Shown piece by piece: positions 49,835-61,468 of a stretch of DNA of 64,000 nt. Under the pieces are notes generated by a model that was not told the origin of the DNA, made no database searches, and saw nothing but the letters and a program-made list of their open reading frames with translations. This DNA is from Rebecca billardiae RCC1528 (Eukaryota > Haptophyta), in assembly GCA_965240325.2 (NCBI GenBank), contig OZ251241.1, positions 186,001-250,000 on the forward strand, read 5' to 3'. Position 1 is the stretch's first letter, and each line of letters begins with the position of its first letter. Both the position numbers and the translations under genes were made by a program.

Positions 49835-51440
49835 CGAGGGCGGCGGGCTGGGCGGCGGGCGCGGGCTGGGTGGCTCCTGCAGCGGCGGGGGCGACGGGCT
49901 CGGCGGCGGCGGAAGCGACGGCAGCGGCGGCGCGGGCGGGCTCGGCGGCGAGGGCGGGCTCGGCGGCGACGGCGGCGGCGGCGCGGGCGGCGGCGGGCTC
50001 TCGAGCGGCGTGCTGAGCGGCGGCGTGCTCGTCGCCTGCACGACGGCGTCGAGCGCCGCCATCGACCCGAACGTATTGCTCAGCGAGTCGACGTCGGAGG
50101 GCGCGCCGCCGGAGTCGGCCGCCGCCGCGATCGCGTCGGCGAGCGCTCCCTGCAGCGCCGCGCTCACCTGCGCGACCGTGCCGAGCGCCGCCGCCAGCTC
50201 GGGCTCGGAGGCGAGCGCCCGGCGCGCGCCCGCGCGCCCGCTGTGCAGCAGCAGCTGCCGCCGGCCGCGCCTGCGCGCGCCCGCGCTCGCCGCCACCTCG
50301 GACAGCGCGCTCACCGCGTCGGCCAGCGTGCGGAACGCGGGCGCGAGCACCGCCGGCAGCGCGTCAGACAGCGCGGCGGGCAGCGCGCGCGCCGCGTCGC
50401 CAAACAGCGACTCCGCCGCGTCGACCAGCTCAGACACTAGAGCCGCCGCGTCGGCAGTGCCGGAGACGGAGAACGGAGCGATGCCGCCGAGCGTGGGCAC
50501 GGCGGGGTCGGTGGCGTTGGAGCCGCCGACCAGCGCGAGGTGCGAGCGCGCCCACTGCGCGTGCAGCGCGCGCGTCGCGTACGCGCGTGCGAGCGCGGCG
50601 TCGGCCGCGCCGCTCGCGTTCACAAACGCCGCGGCGATGACCGACGCCACAAACGCCGACTGCGCGCTGCTGAGCAGCAGCGGCGCCGCGAGCGCGACGT
50701 CCGGCGCGCCGCCCGTCGCCCAGAGCTGCGCGAGCGGGTCGTAGTCGAAGACGGACCACGGCACGGCGGCCGCGCCCGGCGGCGCCTCGGCCGGCGTCGA
50801 GCTGTCGGGCAGCGCAAACCACGCGCGCACGGCCGCCTCCGCGTCGGCGCGCAAGAGCGCCCCCTGCGCTTCGAGCGCGGCGGCGGCGGCGGCGCCCTGC
50901 GCGGTGCCCGCGCCCCACGAGGTGGGCAGCGGCGTGCCCGCCAGCTGCGCGACGAGCGTGCCGAGCGGCGAGGCGCTCAGCGCGCCGTCCGCCGAGAAGC
51001 GCACGGGCGCGTGCACGCCCAGCGGCACGGCGAGGCCGGTGTAAGCGTCCACGCAGCCGGGCGCGCCCGCGGGGCGCGACGCGGCGTCCGCGGGCAGCAG
51101 CAGGAGCAGCGGGCGCGCCGCGCCGCCGCCCGCCGCGTCCGCCGCGGCCTCGCGCTCGAGCAGCTCGAGGGCGAAGGCGCCGGGCTCGAGGCCGAGCGCG
51201 GCGAGCGCGGCGCTCAGGTCGGCCACGCCCTCGCCGTCCGTGAGCGCGCTTGGCTCTGCCGCGCCCAGCGCGCCGTCCCCATCCACGTCCACGCCCAGCG
51301 TGCAGTTGGCCAGGTAGCCCGAGCCCAGCGCCACCACAGAGGTGGGGCCGAGGAAGGGCGGGGAGGGCGGGGAGGGCGGGGGGCTCGGCGCGCTCGGCGG
51401 CGAGGGCGGGACCGGCGGCGGCGGCGGCGGCGGCGGCGGT
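48100..51440 (-). repeat. Segmental duplication, partner of 29829-32930
   Basis: The two segments match almost base for base over most of their length, including both introns; for example the stretch around 30095-30260 is repeated around 48302-48460 with very few changes. Differences include ~230 bp of tail coding sequence missing from the 30.7-kb copy and a 44-bp insertion at 29908-29951. Same orientation, about 18.3-18.5 kb apart. Confidence 0.9.
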
Positions 51441-53054
51441 GAGGGCGGCGACGCCGGCGAGGGCGGCGGCGGGCTCGGCGGCGGCGGGTGCGGGCTCGGC
51501 GGCGGCGGGCTGGGCGGCGGGCTCGGTGGCGAGGCCGGCGGCGGCGGCGCGGCCGGCGGCGGCGGCGAGGGCGGCGGTGGCGAGGGCGAGGGCGGCGGCG
51601 GGAAGGGCGGCGGGCGCGGCAGCCGCGGCGGCGGCGGCGGCGAGGGCGGCGGGCTCGGCGTCGGCGGCGGCGGCGAGGGCGGCGGCGCGGGCGGGCTCGG
51701 CGGCGGGAACGGCTCGGTGCGCGGCGGCGGCGGCGGCGCGGGCGGCGGCGAGGGCGGCGGCGGCGCGGAGGGCGGCGAGGGCGGCGGCGGCGTCGGCGGC
51801 GGCGCGGGCGGAGGGCTCGGCGGCGGCTTGGGCGGCGACGCCGGCGGCGCCGCGGGCGGCTTGGGCGCGATCGGCGGCGACGGCGGCGGCGGCGGGCTGC
51901 GGAAGCGCGGCGGCGACGGCGGCGGCGGACTCGCCGGCGGCGGGCTCGGCGGCGGGCTCGGCGGCGCGCCCGGCGGCGGCAGCGTCGGCGGCGGGCTGTT
52001 CTCTGGGAAGGCGTCGGGGAGTGGCGGCGGGCTCGGCGGCGGCGGTAGGCTCGGCGGGGGGAACGGCGGCGAGGGCGGGCTGGGCGGCGGCAGCGGCGGC
52101 GGCGGGCTGGGTGGCGGCGGCGGCGCGAACGGCGGCAGCGAGGGCGGCGGGCTCTTGGGCGGCGACGGCGGCTGCGCGGGCGGGCTGGGCGGCGAGGGCG
52201 AGCACAGCCCGCACGACAGCTCGCACTGCTGCGCCACAAACTCGTGGCTCACGCACCGCTCGAGGCGGCTGGCGCAGAATGTGGCGCCGCCGAGGTCGTA
52301 GCAGCCGGGCGGCGGCGCGGGCGGCACCGGCGGCGGCGCGGGCGGCGCGGGCGGCGGGCGCGACGGCGGCGGGGGCGAGGGCGGGCTCGGCGGGATCCGA
52401 AGCGGGTCGGGCGGCAGCGGAGGGTTGGGCGGGGTGGGCGGCGGCGGCGGCATGCTCGGCGGGAGCGGGGGCGAGGGCGGCGGCGGCGGCGGCGGGCGCG
52501 GCGGCGGCGGGCTCGGCGGCGGCGGGCGCGGCGGCAGCGGCGGCGGGCTCGGGCAGATCCCGCACGACACCTTGCACTGCTCCGCCACCTCCGCCGACGC
52601 CTCGCACTGCGCCAGCCGCGACTCACACCACACCGCGCCCGCGAGGTCGTAGCAGCCGGGCGGCGGCGTGGGCGGCGTGGGCGGCGGCGGCAGCGAGGGC
52701 GGGATGGGCGGCGGGAGCGGCGGCGGCGACGAGGGCACCGGCGGCGTGGGCGGCGGCAGCGGAGGCGACGGCGGCGGCGGCTGCGACGGCGCCGCCGGCG
52801 GCGAGTTGGGAGGCGGCGGCGACGGCGGGCGCGACGGCGGCAGCGACGGCGGGAGCGGCGGTGTGCGCTCGCCCGCCGGGCTGGGCGGCGGGCTGGGCGG
52901 CGCGGGCGGGCTGGGCGGCGTGGGCGGCGGGCTCGGGCACAGCCCGCACGAGACGCGGCACAGCGTCTGCACCTGCGCGCTCGAGCCGCACAGGTGCAGC
53001 CGGTTGTTGCAGTACACCGCGCTGCCCAGGTCGTAGCAGCCGGGCGGCGGCGAG

Positions 53055-53124
<70 letters not shown>

Positions 53125-54652
53125 AGGGCTCGGGCGGCAGCGCGGGCGGCGGTGGCGGCAGGTTGGGCGGCGTCGGCGGCGAGGGCGGCGAGGGCGGCGG
53201 CGCGGGCGGCGGCGAGGGCGGCGGCGCGGGCGGCGGGCTGGGCGGCGGCGGGCTGGGCGGCGGCGACGGCGGTGGCGGCGGCGGGCTGGGCGGCGGCGGG
53301 CTGGGCGGCGGCGCGGGCGGCGGGCTCGGCGGCGGCGGGCTCGGCGGCGGCGCGGGCGGCGGGCTCGGCGGCGGCGGGCTGGGTGGCGGCGTGGGTGGCG
53401 GCGAGGGCGGGCTCGGCGGCGGCGGGCTCGGCGGCGGCGAGGGCGGCGGCAAGGGCGGCGGCGGGCTGGGCGGCGGCGAGGGCGGCGGCGAGGGCGGCGG
53501 CGGGCTCGGCGGCGGGCTGGGCGGCGGCGAGGGCGGCGGCGGGCTGGGCGGCGGGCTGGGCGGCTGCCCGGGGGGCGGCGGTGGGCTCGGCGGCTCGGGC
53601 GGCGGGCTGGGCGGCGGCGAGGGCGGTGGGCTGGGTGGCGGCGAGGGCGGGGGGCTGGGCGGCGGCGGGCTCGGCGGCGGCGAGGGTGGCGGCGGGCTGG
53701 GCGGCGGGCTGGGCGGTGGCGAGGGAGGTGGCGGGCTCGGCGGCGGGCTAGGTGGCGGGGCCGGCGGCGGCGGCAGCGACGGGGGCGGCGGGCTGGGTGG
53801 CGGCGGCGACGGCGACGGCGGCGGCGGGCTCGGCGGCAGCGGCGGGCTGGGCGGCGGGCTCGGCGGCTGCGGCGGCGGGCTGGGCGGGCTGGGCGGCAGC
53901 GGCGGCGGCGGCGGTGGGCTCGGCGGGCTGGGCGGCGACGGCGGGCTCGGCGGCGGGCTGGGCGGGCGCGGCGGCGGGCTCGGCGGGCTCGGCGGGCTCG
54001 GCGGCGCCGGCGGCGGCGCCGGCACCACCTGCAGCGCTCGGCGCGCCGCCGCGCTCGCCTCGCCATGCTCCGTCCCGATCGGCCGCCCGAGCGCTGCGTG
54101 ATCAGTCGGCACCTCCGCGCGTGCGTACGAGAGCGCGCCCGAGGCGTCGGCGCAGACCGCCTCGAAGGCGGGCGGCGGCGCGGCACGGGACGGCGCGCCG
54201 TCGTCGGCGGGCGCCCACTCGAAGCGCACCGGCGAGCTCGTCCACTCGCCGCGCACGCAGCGCGCGCCGTCGGCAGCGGCCGCGGCCGCGGTGCTTCCGC
54301 CGGCCGGCGCGGGCGCGTGCGCGAGCAGACCGGCGGAGGCGTCGGCCCGGACGAGGTAGAGCACGTGCCCCGCCGGAACTTCGGCGAGCACGTGCGCCCC
54401 TCGGCCGTCGCTCGCGACGCGCAGCGCGCACGCGCGCGCCTCTGCGGGCGGCGGCGGCGCAAACCGCTGCGCGGCCGCCACGGCTGCGCGCAGGTCGGGT
54501 GTGGCGCACAGGGCGTCGGGCGGCCCTGGGCGCGCGTGTGCGGCGGCGAGCGCGCAGCTCGCCACCATGCACGCGCCGAGCAGCGCGCGCGCGCGCGCCC
54601 GGCCGGCTGGCCGGGGCGTAACGTGCGCCCGGTGCGCGCTCAGGCCGACCAT
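48100..54652 (-). CDS. Pro-rich type I membrane glycoprotein with three ShKT-like modules (3 exons), paralogue of the giant gene
   Basis: The spliced product has about 2,097 residues. Exons: 54652-48612, 48518-48444, 48277-48100; the final exon ends GGYYGRHQS. Order: signal peptide (ALLGACMVASCALAAAHA), a ~170-residue N-terminal domain with four Cys, then Pro-rich blocks separated by three six-Cys modules at about 53039-52936, 52654-52557 and 52305-52205, each CYDL...C...C...C...CxxxCGxC, the ShKT (SXC) spacing. From 51,360 on it is co-linear with the giant paralogue: YLANCTLGVDVDGDGALGAA, the helical domain, a short SPPP block, an Asp run, the membrane helix FIVTLLLLICCCCCVAAAVV and the tail. 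The tail holds ~75 residues absent from the giant copy (starting RSGAGGSGALGPQLPVLPPV). ShKT here is a small disulfide module common in algal surface proteins; nothing suggests a toxin. The start at 54652 was preferred over 54835 because it places the signal peptide properly. Confidence 0.8.
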
Positions 54653-55077
54653 GCTGCTCCTCTGCGGCTCGGTGGCCGCCAGCAGATGGAACTGGCGGTC
54701 CGGGGCCGAGTTGCCGAAAACGGGCGCGAGCAGGACTCGCGACGCTCTTGTGCTGTGCGCCGCGAACCGGCGCGGGCTCCCGGAGCAAAACGGCCCACTC
54801 GCTCGCAAGCGACTTTTCGTGGTGCGCTTTTCCACGGCTGGCCCTTTCGCATTTTTCGGCCGCGAGCTCCTCGCGGAAATTCATCACAGCCGCGTGGAGC
54901 GGAGGCCAGCTCCCGACGGGCGGCCAGCGAAACACGCTGTGCTGTCGTCCCTCGAGCGGCGGCCACTCAGCACCCGACGGGCGCGTCCAGGCCGGCGCAG
55001 CTCTCCCTCGCGCGCGGGCTCGCGCGGACGCGGCGCACACGCCCGCCGGCGGAGCGGCCCCGACTGCCCGCGCATCC
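54653..55077. promoter_or_regulatory. Divergent promoter, ShKT glycoprotein / EDR2-like
   Basis: A 425-bp gap between outward-facing starts. Its middle (54780-54900) is less GC-rich (GCGACTTTTCGTGGTGCGC, TTTCGCATTTTTCGG). Open frames cross it in both directions without protein-like composition. Confidence 0.5.
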
Positions 55078-58000
55078 ATGGAGCCCTCCGCCCCGCCCTC
55101 GCGCTCGCACACCGACCCGAACGGCCAGCCGAGCGAGCCGCCGCCGCCCGTGCGGCCTTCGCGCTCGGCAATCGCGTGGCTGCCCGGCTCGGCCAGCCGG
55201 GGCCACTCGCGGCGCGCGTCGAGCAACTCGGTGACGGACGCGACCGAGCCCGCCGACACGCTCGGCGCCAAGCCCGACCCCGCCGCCGAGGCGCCGCCCT
55301 CGCCGTTTGCGCGCGCGGTCGAGGCGGTCGAGCGGCTGCGGCCGCGCGCCATCTCGGCGGCGCCGCACGCGATGCGGGGCGTGGGCAGGCGGAGCCAGAC
55401 GGACGACAGCCACCTGAGCGACCCGGTGGTCGCCGAGCGCTCGCACCGCGCGCCGCACACGCCGCCGCGCGCCGCCACCTCCTCCCACGCGAGCACGCAG
55501 ACCGAGCCTGTGCGCGTGCTGCCGCCCTCGGCGCCCGAGGAGCAACAGGGCGCGCGCCCGCCGCCGCGCACGCCGCCGAGGGCGGAGGGCGCGCGCGGGC
55601 GCGCGGGCGCGGGCGAGCCGGGCGGCGCGCCGCGTCCCGCGCGCGGCGGCGCGCGCGCCGCGCTCGGTGCGATCGCGCTCGGCGTCGCGCTCGCGGCGGC
55701 GGCGGGCGGCGCGGCGGCGCACCCGGCGGCCTCGGCCGCGCGCCGCGCGCTCGGCGCCGCGGCCGAGCTGGGCGCGGAGGCGTGCCTCGCGCACCTGGGC
55801 GCGGCGATCGTCGCGGGCGCGCGCGTGCACGCGCGCGCGCTCAGCGGGCGCTCCGCCGCCGCCGCGCTCTGCCGCGCGGCCTTTGCCGCGGCCGCGCTGG
55901 GCGCGCGCGCCGCGCGCTGGTGCGGTGCCGCGGCGGCGCTCGCGCTCGGCCTTCGCTGGGGTGCCCGCAGGCTGCTGCGCCGCGCGGCGGGGAAGGGCAA
56001 GGGCGGCGCGGGCGGCGGCGCGAGCGGGAAGGGCGCGCGCGCGCGCGCGGCGGGCGGCGCCGCCGCCGGGCGGCCGGGCGCCGCCGCCGCCGCCGCCGCC
56101 GTGGGCGCGCGCGCGCGCTCGCCGCCCGCCCTCCTGGGCGGGGCGGGCGCGCCGCCCGGCGCGCTCGGTGGCGGCTCGGCGCGCGGCATGGCGCGGCGCG
56201 TGTCCAAGATGCTCGGCTCGGGCGGCGACCTGCTCAACCCGCTGCGCAGCTCGACCCCGCCGCCCTCCGCGCCCGTCGTCCAGGCCGGCGCCACCGGCTT
56301 CGCCGAGTTCCGCCCGCCAGGCGGCGCCGCCTCTGCGCCCGCCGACACGCAGCCGGCGGGCACGTGGGCGCTGCCCGCGCACGGCTCGTTCGCGCTGCGC
56401 TCGGGGGACTACCTGCGCTCGCGGCTCAAGGAGCCGAGCGCGGAGCCGCTGCTCGAGCTGATCGGTGCGCGCCCTCGCCGCGCCGCGCGCGCGCGCGCCC
56501 TCGCGGGCCGCCACGCTCACGGGCTGCGCCGTGTGCCGCGCGCCGCTGCGCGCCGCCGTGCGTGCCGCGCCCGCGCCGCGCCGTCCCGTGCCGCGCCGCG
56601 CGCGCTGCCTCGCTCACGCGCGCACGCACGCAGGGTTCGACATCTTCGAGACGGAGCGCAAGCTGTACGACATCGCCTCGCACGAGAGCCTGCGCCTCCC
56701 CGCGCCCATCTCCCGCCAGCCGGGCGCCGCCTCCGCCTCCGCCTCCGCCTCCGCCTCCGCCTCCGCCTCCGCGTCCGCGCCCGCGCCCGCGTCCGCGCTG
56801 CCGTCCGTGGTGGTGGTGAACGTGATGCTGTTCACCTACTCGCCCTCCGCAGCGTCGCTCTTCACGCAGGCGGAGGGGGAGGAGGAGGAGCAGGACGGCG
56901 AGGGCGGCTCGCTCGTGATGTACTTCCGCGTGCCGCCCGAGCTGGGCGAGGGCGAGCACGCCACGCCGGCCGCGCGGCTGCTGCGCAAGTGGCTGCTGCA
57001 CGCGACGGAGGTGCGTGCACACACCGCACACCACAGCACACCACCGCACGCACCGCACCGCACCACCGCACACCGCACCACTGCAAGCAAGCACCAGCGC
57101 GCACAGCGACGCGGCGCGGGGCGTGCCGTCGGGCGCGCCGGCTGGGCGGGGCGCCCGCGCGCCCCGCCGCCCCACGCGGCCCCGCGCGCCCCGCCCCGCG
57201 CGTGCACCCCCTCCGCCACCCCCGCCCCCTCCGCCCTGCACCCCTCCGCCACCCCCTCCCCCTCCGCCACCCCCGCCCCCTCCGCGCCCTCCTCCGCGCA
57301 GGACGAGGCGCTGCGCGACCGCCTCAAGATGATCGCGCGGCTCGACAACGTGGACGAGGTGCCGCTCAACGCGTTCGTCAAGCGCAACGTGCGCAAGTAC
57401 GCGGGCAAGCCGTTCATGACGCGGCCGGCCTTTGCAGTCTCGCGCGCGACGGACGCGCTCTCGGGCGTGCCGTACGTCGAGATCGACATCGACACGCACC
57501 GCTACTCGTACATCGTCAAGAAGACGATGACGGCGATGAGCGGGCACTTCCCGCAGTACCGCTTCTCGATGGCGTGGACCATCGAGGGGCGCGCGCCCGC
57601 GGAGCTGCCCGAGCAGGTGCGCGCGTGCGTGTGTGTGCGCGTGTGCGCGTGTGCGCGCGTGCGTGTGTGTGCGCGTGTGCGCGCACGACCTGCCGCGCGC
57701 GCGTGCTCGCGCTGACGCGCGCCCCCGCGCGCCCCCCCTGCGCCGCCGCAGCTGCTCGGCTGCGTGACCGTGTGCAAGTTCGACTGGACGATGCTGCGGC
57801 CCTTCCCGCCGCCGTCCTCGCTGCCGGGCGCGCGCGGCGCGGGCGTCGCCGCCGACTCCTCCTCGGAGGAGGCGGAGGAGGAGGAGGCGGCGGCCGGCCG
57901 CACATCCTTTGGGGCGGGCCGCCGCCGCTCCGCCTCGGCAACAGCCGCGAGCGCGGCGGCGGCGGCGGCGGCGGCGTGCGCGGCGCGCGGCGCGGCCGCG

Positions 58001-59460
58001 CCGCCCGCCGCGCCGCCCGCCGCGGACGCCGCCACGCTCGCCTTCGAGCGCGTGCTCCCGCAGGTGCGCGAGCTGGAGGAGCAGGGTGCGTACGCGGCGG
58101 CGTCCGAGTTGCTGGCGTCTGCGCTGCTCGAGGGCAAGCGCGCGGTGGACGCGGCGACGGGCGCGGCGGGCGGCGGCGCGGGGCAGGGGCGGGGCGCGCC
58201 CGGCGCGGCGTGGGCCGCCGCGGCGGCGGGCGCCGCGCCGCCGCCGCCCGCGCTCACCACGCAGCACTCCGACCCGGCCGTCCAGCCGGGCGCCGCCGTC
58301 ACCCGCCTCAAGCCTGTGCGCGCGGCGCGTGCGCGGTACGCTGGCCGACTGCACGTGCTCGCGCGCGGCGTGGACGGCATGAAGTGGCGCGCGCGCACGG
58401 CGGAGCTGGTGGGCACGGAGCTGCGGCTGCACCGCACGTCGCGCTCGCGCTCGGGGCGGCCGCGCAAGCCCGCGTTCGTCAAGGTGCGGCCCGCGCGCCA
58501 CACCGCCGGCGCCGCGCGCGCGCCGCGCACGCCGCGCGCCCTCACGCGCGCGCGCACGCCGCCCGCGCGCGCGCGGCGGCTGTGCCACTGTGCTGTGCGC
58601 AGGACCTGGATGCGGCGGAGGTGGCGCCGGTCGCGCGCACGCGCCACCCCACGCCCACGCCCTTCGTCTTCCAGCTCGTCACGCCGCAGCGCTCGCTCCT
58701 CTTCTGCGCGCCCGACGAGATGTCAGCGCACGCGTGGATGCACGCAATCCGCAGTGTCGCCACGCCGCCGCCGCTCGCGGCCGCGCGGCAGCGGATCGCG
58801 CCGCGCTCCCGCCTCGTGCTGCCCGTGCGCGTGGACGCGACCGAGGTGCGCGCTGCGCCACGCGCGCGCGCGCGCGCGCCAGCCGCCGCGCCCGCCCGCC
58901 CCGCGCCCGCCCACGCGCCCCAACCTGCGCCCGCCGCCGCCCCCAGGCGCACGTGACGACCACCTTTGCGTGGGAGTGGGCGGTGGGCGGCAAGGACATC
59001 GGCTTTGAGGGCTTCTTTGAGCCCGAGGACGAGGACGCGCAGTACCCCGTGCTGGTGATCAAGTGGGGGCGGCACGCGGCGCAGGCACGCGCGCGCGCAG
59101 CCGCGGGCGCGCGCGCGGGCGCGTGGGCGCGCGGCGCGAGACCGTCGCAAGCGCCCTCCGCCCACGCCTCCGCTCACGCCTCCGCGCCCTGCCTGCGCGC
59201 TGTGTGCGTGCGTGCGCGCGCGCGCTGCGTGTGTGTGTGCGTGCGTGCGTGCGCGTGCGCGCGCGCGCGCGCTGTGCGTGCGTGCGTGCACTATGCAGGC
59301 GGGCAAGGTGGTGGGCTCCTACACCGTCTCGAGGCCGGGCGTGCTGATGCTGTGCTGGGACAACACGTACAGCGTGCTCACGCACAAGGACCTCACCTAC
59401 AGGGTGACCAAGGAGTCGCAGGTCTTCGCAGTCGCGCCGCTGGACAAGCCGGACGCCTGA
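55078..59460 (+). CDS. EDR2-like (DUF1336) protein with PH and GOLD domains (7 exons)
   Basis: The spliced product has about 1,117 residues. Exons: 55078-56464, 56634-57010, 57302-57616, 57752-58483, 58603-58845, 58947-59084, 59299-59460. All junctions keep frame; intron 6 uses a GC donor (CAG|GCACGC). Residues 1-420 are disordered plus an Ala-rich hydrophobic stretch (about 190-300, possible membrane association). DUF1336/EDR2_C spans about 430-706: WALPAHGSFALRSGDYL, FDIFETERKLYDIASHESLR, DGEGGSLVMYFRV, RLKMIARLDNVDEVPLNAF, VEIDIDTHRYSYIVKKTM, PEELPEQ-like AELPEQLLGCVTVCKFDW. After an acidic/Ala linker a PH domain (about 885-1010; LHVLARGVDGMKWRARTAEL to AHAWMHAIRSV) and a GOLD domain (about 1019-1110; TTTFAWEWAVGGKDIGFEGF, then VLMLCWDNTYSVLTHKDLTY RV) follow. 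Plant EDR2 has PH-START-DUF1336 and regulates PI4P-linked defence; this order and the GOLD domain differ. Lipid-dependent membrane trafficking is inferred. Confidence 0.85.
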
Positions 59461-60369
59461 AGGCTGAAGGCTGAAGGCGCGCGCCTGGCCGAGCGCCGTG
59501 CCGATGCCGTGGCGCCGCGGCCAGTGTGCGCGCCCTGACTGCTGCTGCTGACGATATGCGCGCCACACTCCACGTCACGACATCTATTCGCAGCGGCAGC
59601 AACGCCGAGCTGCTCGCTGCTGCGGAGCGCGTCAGCATCGTGCATGCATCCCACGCCGATGGCTCGAGAGGCTCCGGCCGCTCGGCGCCTGGCCGAGCCG
59701 GGCGGTGCCGCTGATGTCAGTTCGGCACTGCTGACTGAATTGATGCCTGATGCCAATCGGATGACGACGTGAGATGACGCGATGCCTGATGGCTCGCTCG
59801 GGCCAGTCCGCCAGTCGGCGCTGCGGCCGCTGCGCGCGACGACAGTCGTGGCGGATTCCGCCATTTCGCCCCATTTCCAATTCCGGGGCCTGGCGGATGC
59901 GACGATATGTTACTACTATACGGTGACCGGTCGCATCATTATTCTGACGCGATGATGATGCGACGATGCGATGCGATGCGATATGCGTAGTGCATCAATA
60001 ATGCTGTATGACGCGCGGACTGAGTCTGAGCATTCTGCATTGTGAATGAGCATCGTCATCGAAGCGCACGACGTCGACGCGAGGACGGACAACGACCTTA
60101 CGACCCTGATGGCGGGCCTGATGCTCAGCAGTGCCGTCATCGACGGCGACGAGTGGGCCACGCGACCCGAACGGGACGACGACCAGGGTGCGCGTCCAGA
60201 GAGCCGTAGGTGTCCGCATGCCGGTACCGAGCTGTCGCCGCGACGGTGCCCCCCCGGCCCCACCCCCGCCCTGTCCGGCGCGGCGCACATGCGGCGGGCA
60301 GCGGGGCGATGCCGCGTCAGCCTCGTGCTCCGTGGGTGCGCGGTGCTGCGGCAGCGCCCGGCCACGCCG
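59461..60369. other. Intergenic, no gene seen
   Basis: Convergent 3' ends of the EDR2-like and RRP15 genes. It starts with a short triplicate GAAGGCT (59459-59480). 59900-60060 is AT-richer with GATGCGATGCGATGCGATA near 59965. No RNA gene was recognised. Confidence 0.5.
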
Positions 60370-61086
60370 CTACTCGAGGTCGTCGTCGTCGTCGTCGTCG
60401 TCGTCATCGTCCCCGTCCGCCTCGGCGCCATCCGCCTCCCACTCGTCCTCGCCCTCGAGCGCGCCGTCCGCGTCCTCGTCCTCCTCGCCGTCGCCGTCGG
60501 CGCCGTCCTCCGCGCGCGCGTCGTCAAACGTCTTGGCGCGGCGCCGGCCAGAGAGGAGGTAGTCGTCGCGCAGGTACGGCGCGCCGCTCGGCTGCGTGGG
60601 CTGCTGCTTGAGCTGCTGCAGGAACGCCTCCTTGCTCAGCACCTCCTGCTCCCCGCCCTTCGCCCCCCTGGCCTTGGCCTCGGCCGCGGCCGCGCCGGCG
60701 CCGGCCGCGGGCGCCTGCGCGGCCGTGACGGCGTTGAAGAGGCGGACGACGCCGCGCGTGGCGACCTGGCGCATGAGCGCCTCGAGGCCCGCGTCATAGA
60801 TGGACTCGTCCGCGTCCAGCCCGCTGGCGTGCGCCGCGCGCGCGCCGAGTGGCACGTGGCCGCGCCGCTTGAGCTGGCGGCGCGCGCGCGACTCGGCCGC
60901 GTCCTTGGCCGCACGCCGCTTCGCCTGAGCGAGCCGCTCCTCGACGCGCTTACGCTTGGCGAGGATGGGCGTGGGCGAGGTGCCCGGGCCGGCCGATAGC
61001 TCCGGGAGCTCCTCCGCGAGCACGTCGGCGAGCACCGACCCGAGCGACTTGCCGGTGGCGGGGCCACGGCCACGCGCTTCCGCCAT
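60370..61086 (-). CDS. RRP15: Ribosomal RNA-processing protein 15 (RRP15) homologue
   Basis: The product has 238 residues and no intron. The RRP15 signature is present: an N-terminal [14 protein letters not shown] helix, [20 protein letters not shown], and the strongly conserved [18 protein letters not shown] (about 107-124), then [12 protein letters not shown]. The C-terminal third is acidic ([13 protein letters not shown], a run of Asp), where homologues are also charged. RRP15 acts in the nucleolus on pre-60S particles. Start at 61086; the open frame continues upstream across the divergent promoter without protein-like content. Divergent from the acyl carrier protein gene. Confidence 0.88.
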   Translation of the reverse strand: MAEARGRGPATGKSLGSVLADVLAEELPELSAGPGTSPTPILAKRKRVEERLAQAKRRAAKDAAESRARRQLKRRGHVPLGARAAHASGLDADESIYDAGLEALMRQVATRGVVRLFNAVTAAQAPAAGAGAAAAEAKARGAKGGEQEVLSKEAFLQQLKQQPTQPSGAPYLRDDYLLSGRRRAKTFDDARAEDGADGDGEEDEDADGALEGEDEWEADGAEADGDDDDDDDDDDDLE

Positions 61087-61468
61087 TCTCAGTGTTTTCA
61101 CGCCCAGCCCTGCCGGTGCGGTTGGCTGGGCGCCCCCTCGTCGTCGGCCCTGCTGCCGCCGGAGTCCTTTGCCTTCCCAGGGCGGCCGTTCTGAGGCCTC
61201 CCCTTGGCGACAGCGGGGGCCGCCCGCTACCTGCCCGCTCGCAGCGCGCGTCCGCAAGCGAAGGAATTCAGAACTTGGTGCGCGCGTTGCACGGGAGATC
61301 TGGCGCAAGCCAGCTGGCGAGATCGTGCGGGCGGGTATCAACGGACGCGAGCAGCCCGAGCATCGCGCGGCATCTGCGCGTTGCGCATCAAGACGCCCTC
61401 CCTCCGCCGCGTCAGATTTCTTTGCGGCCGAGCCGAACGACGCTCGTCGCGCAATCATCTCCGTCGCC
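61087..61468. promoter_or_regulatory. Divergent promoter, RRP15 / ACP
   Basis: A 382-bp gap between outward-facing start codons, GC-rich throughout, no TATA box recognised. It holds the presumed promoters of both genes. Confidence 0.5.

Noticed and set aside
52205-53039. Three ShKT modules read as toxin domains
   Set aside because: ShKT is a general six-Cys module; here it is embedded in a Pro-rich, membrane-anchored surface protein, so no toxin function is suggested.
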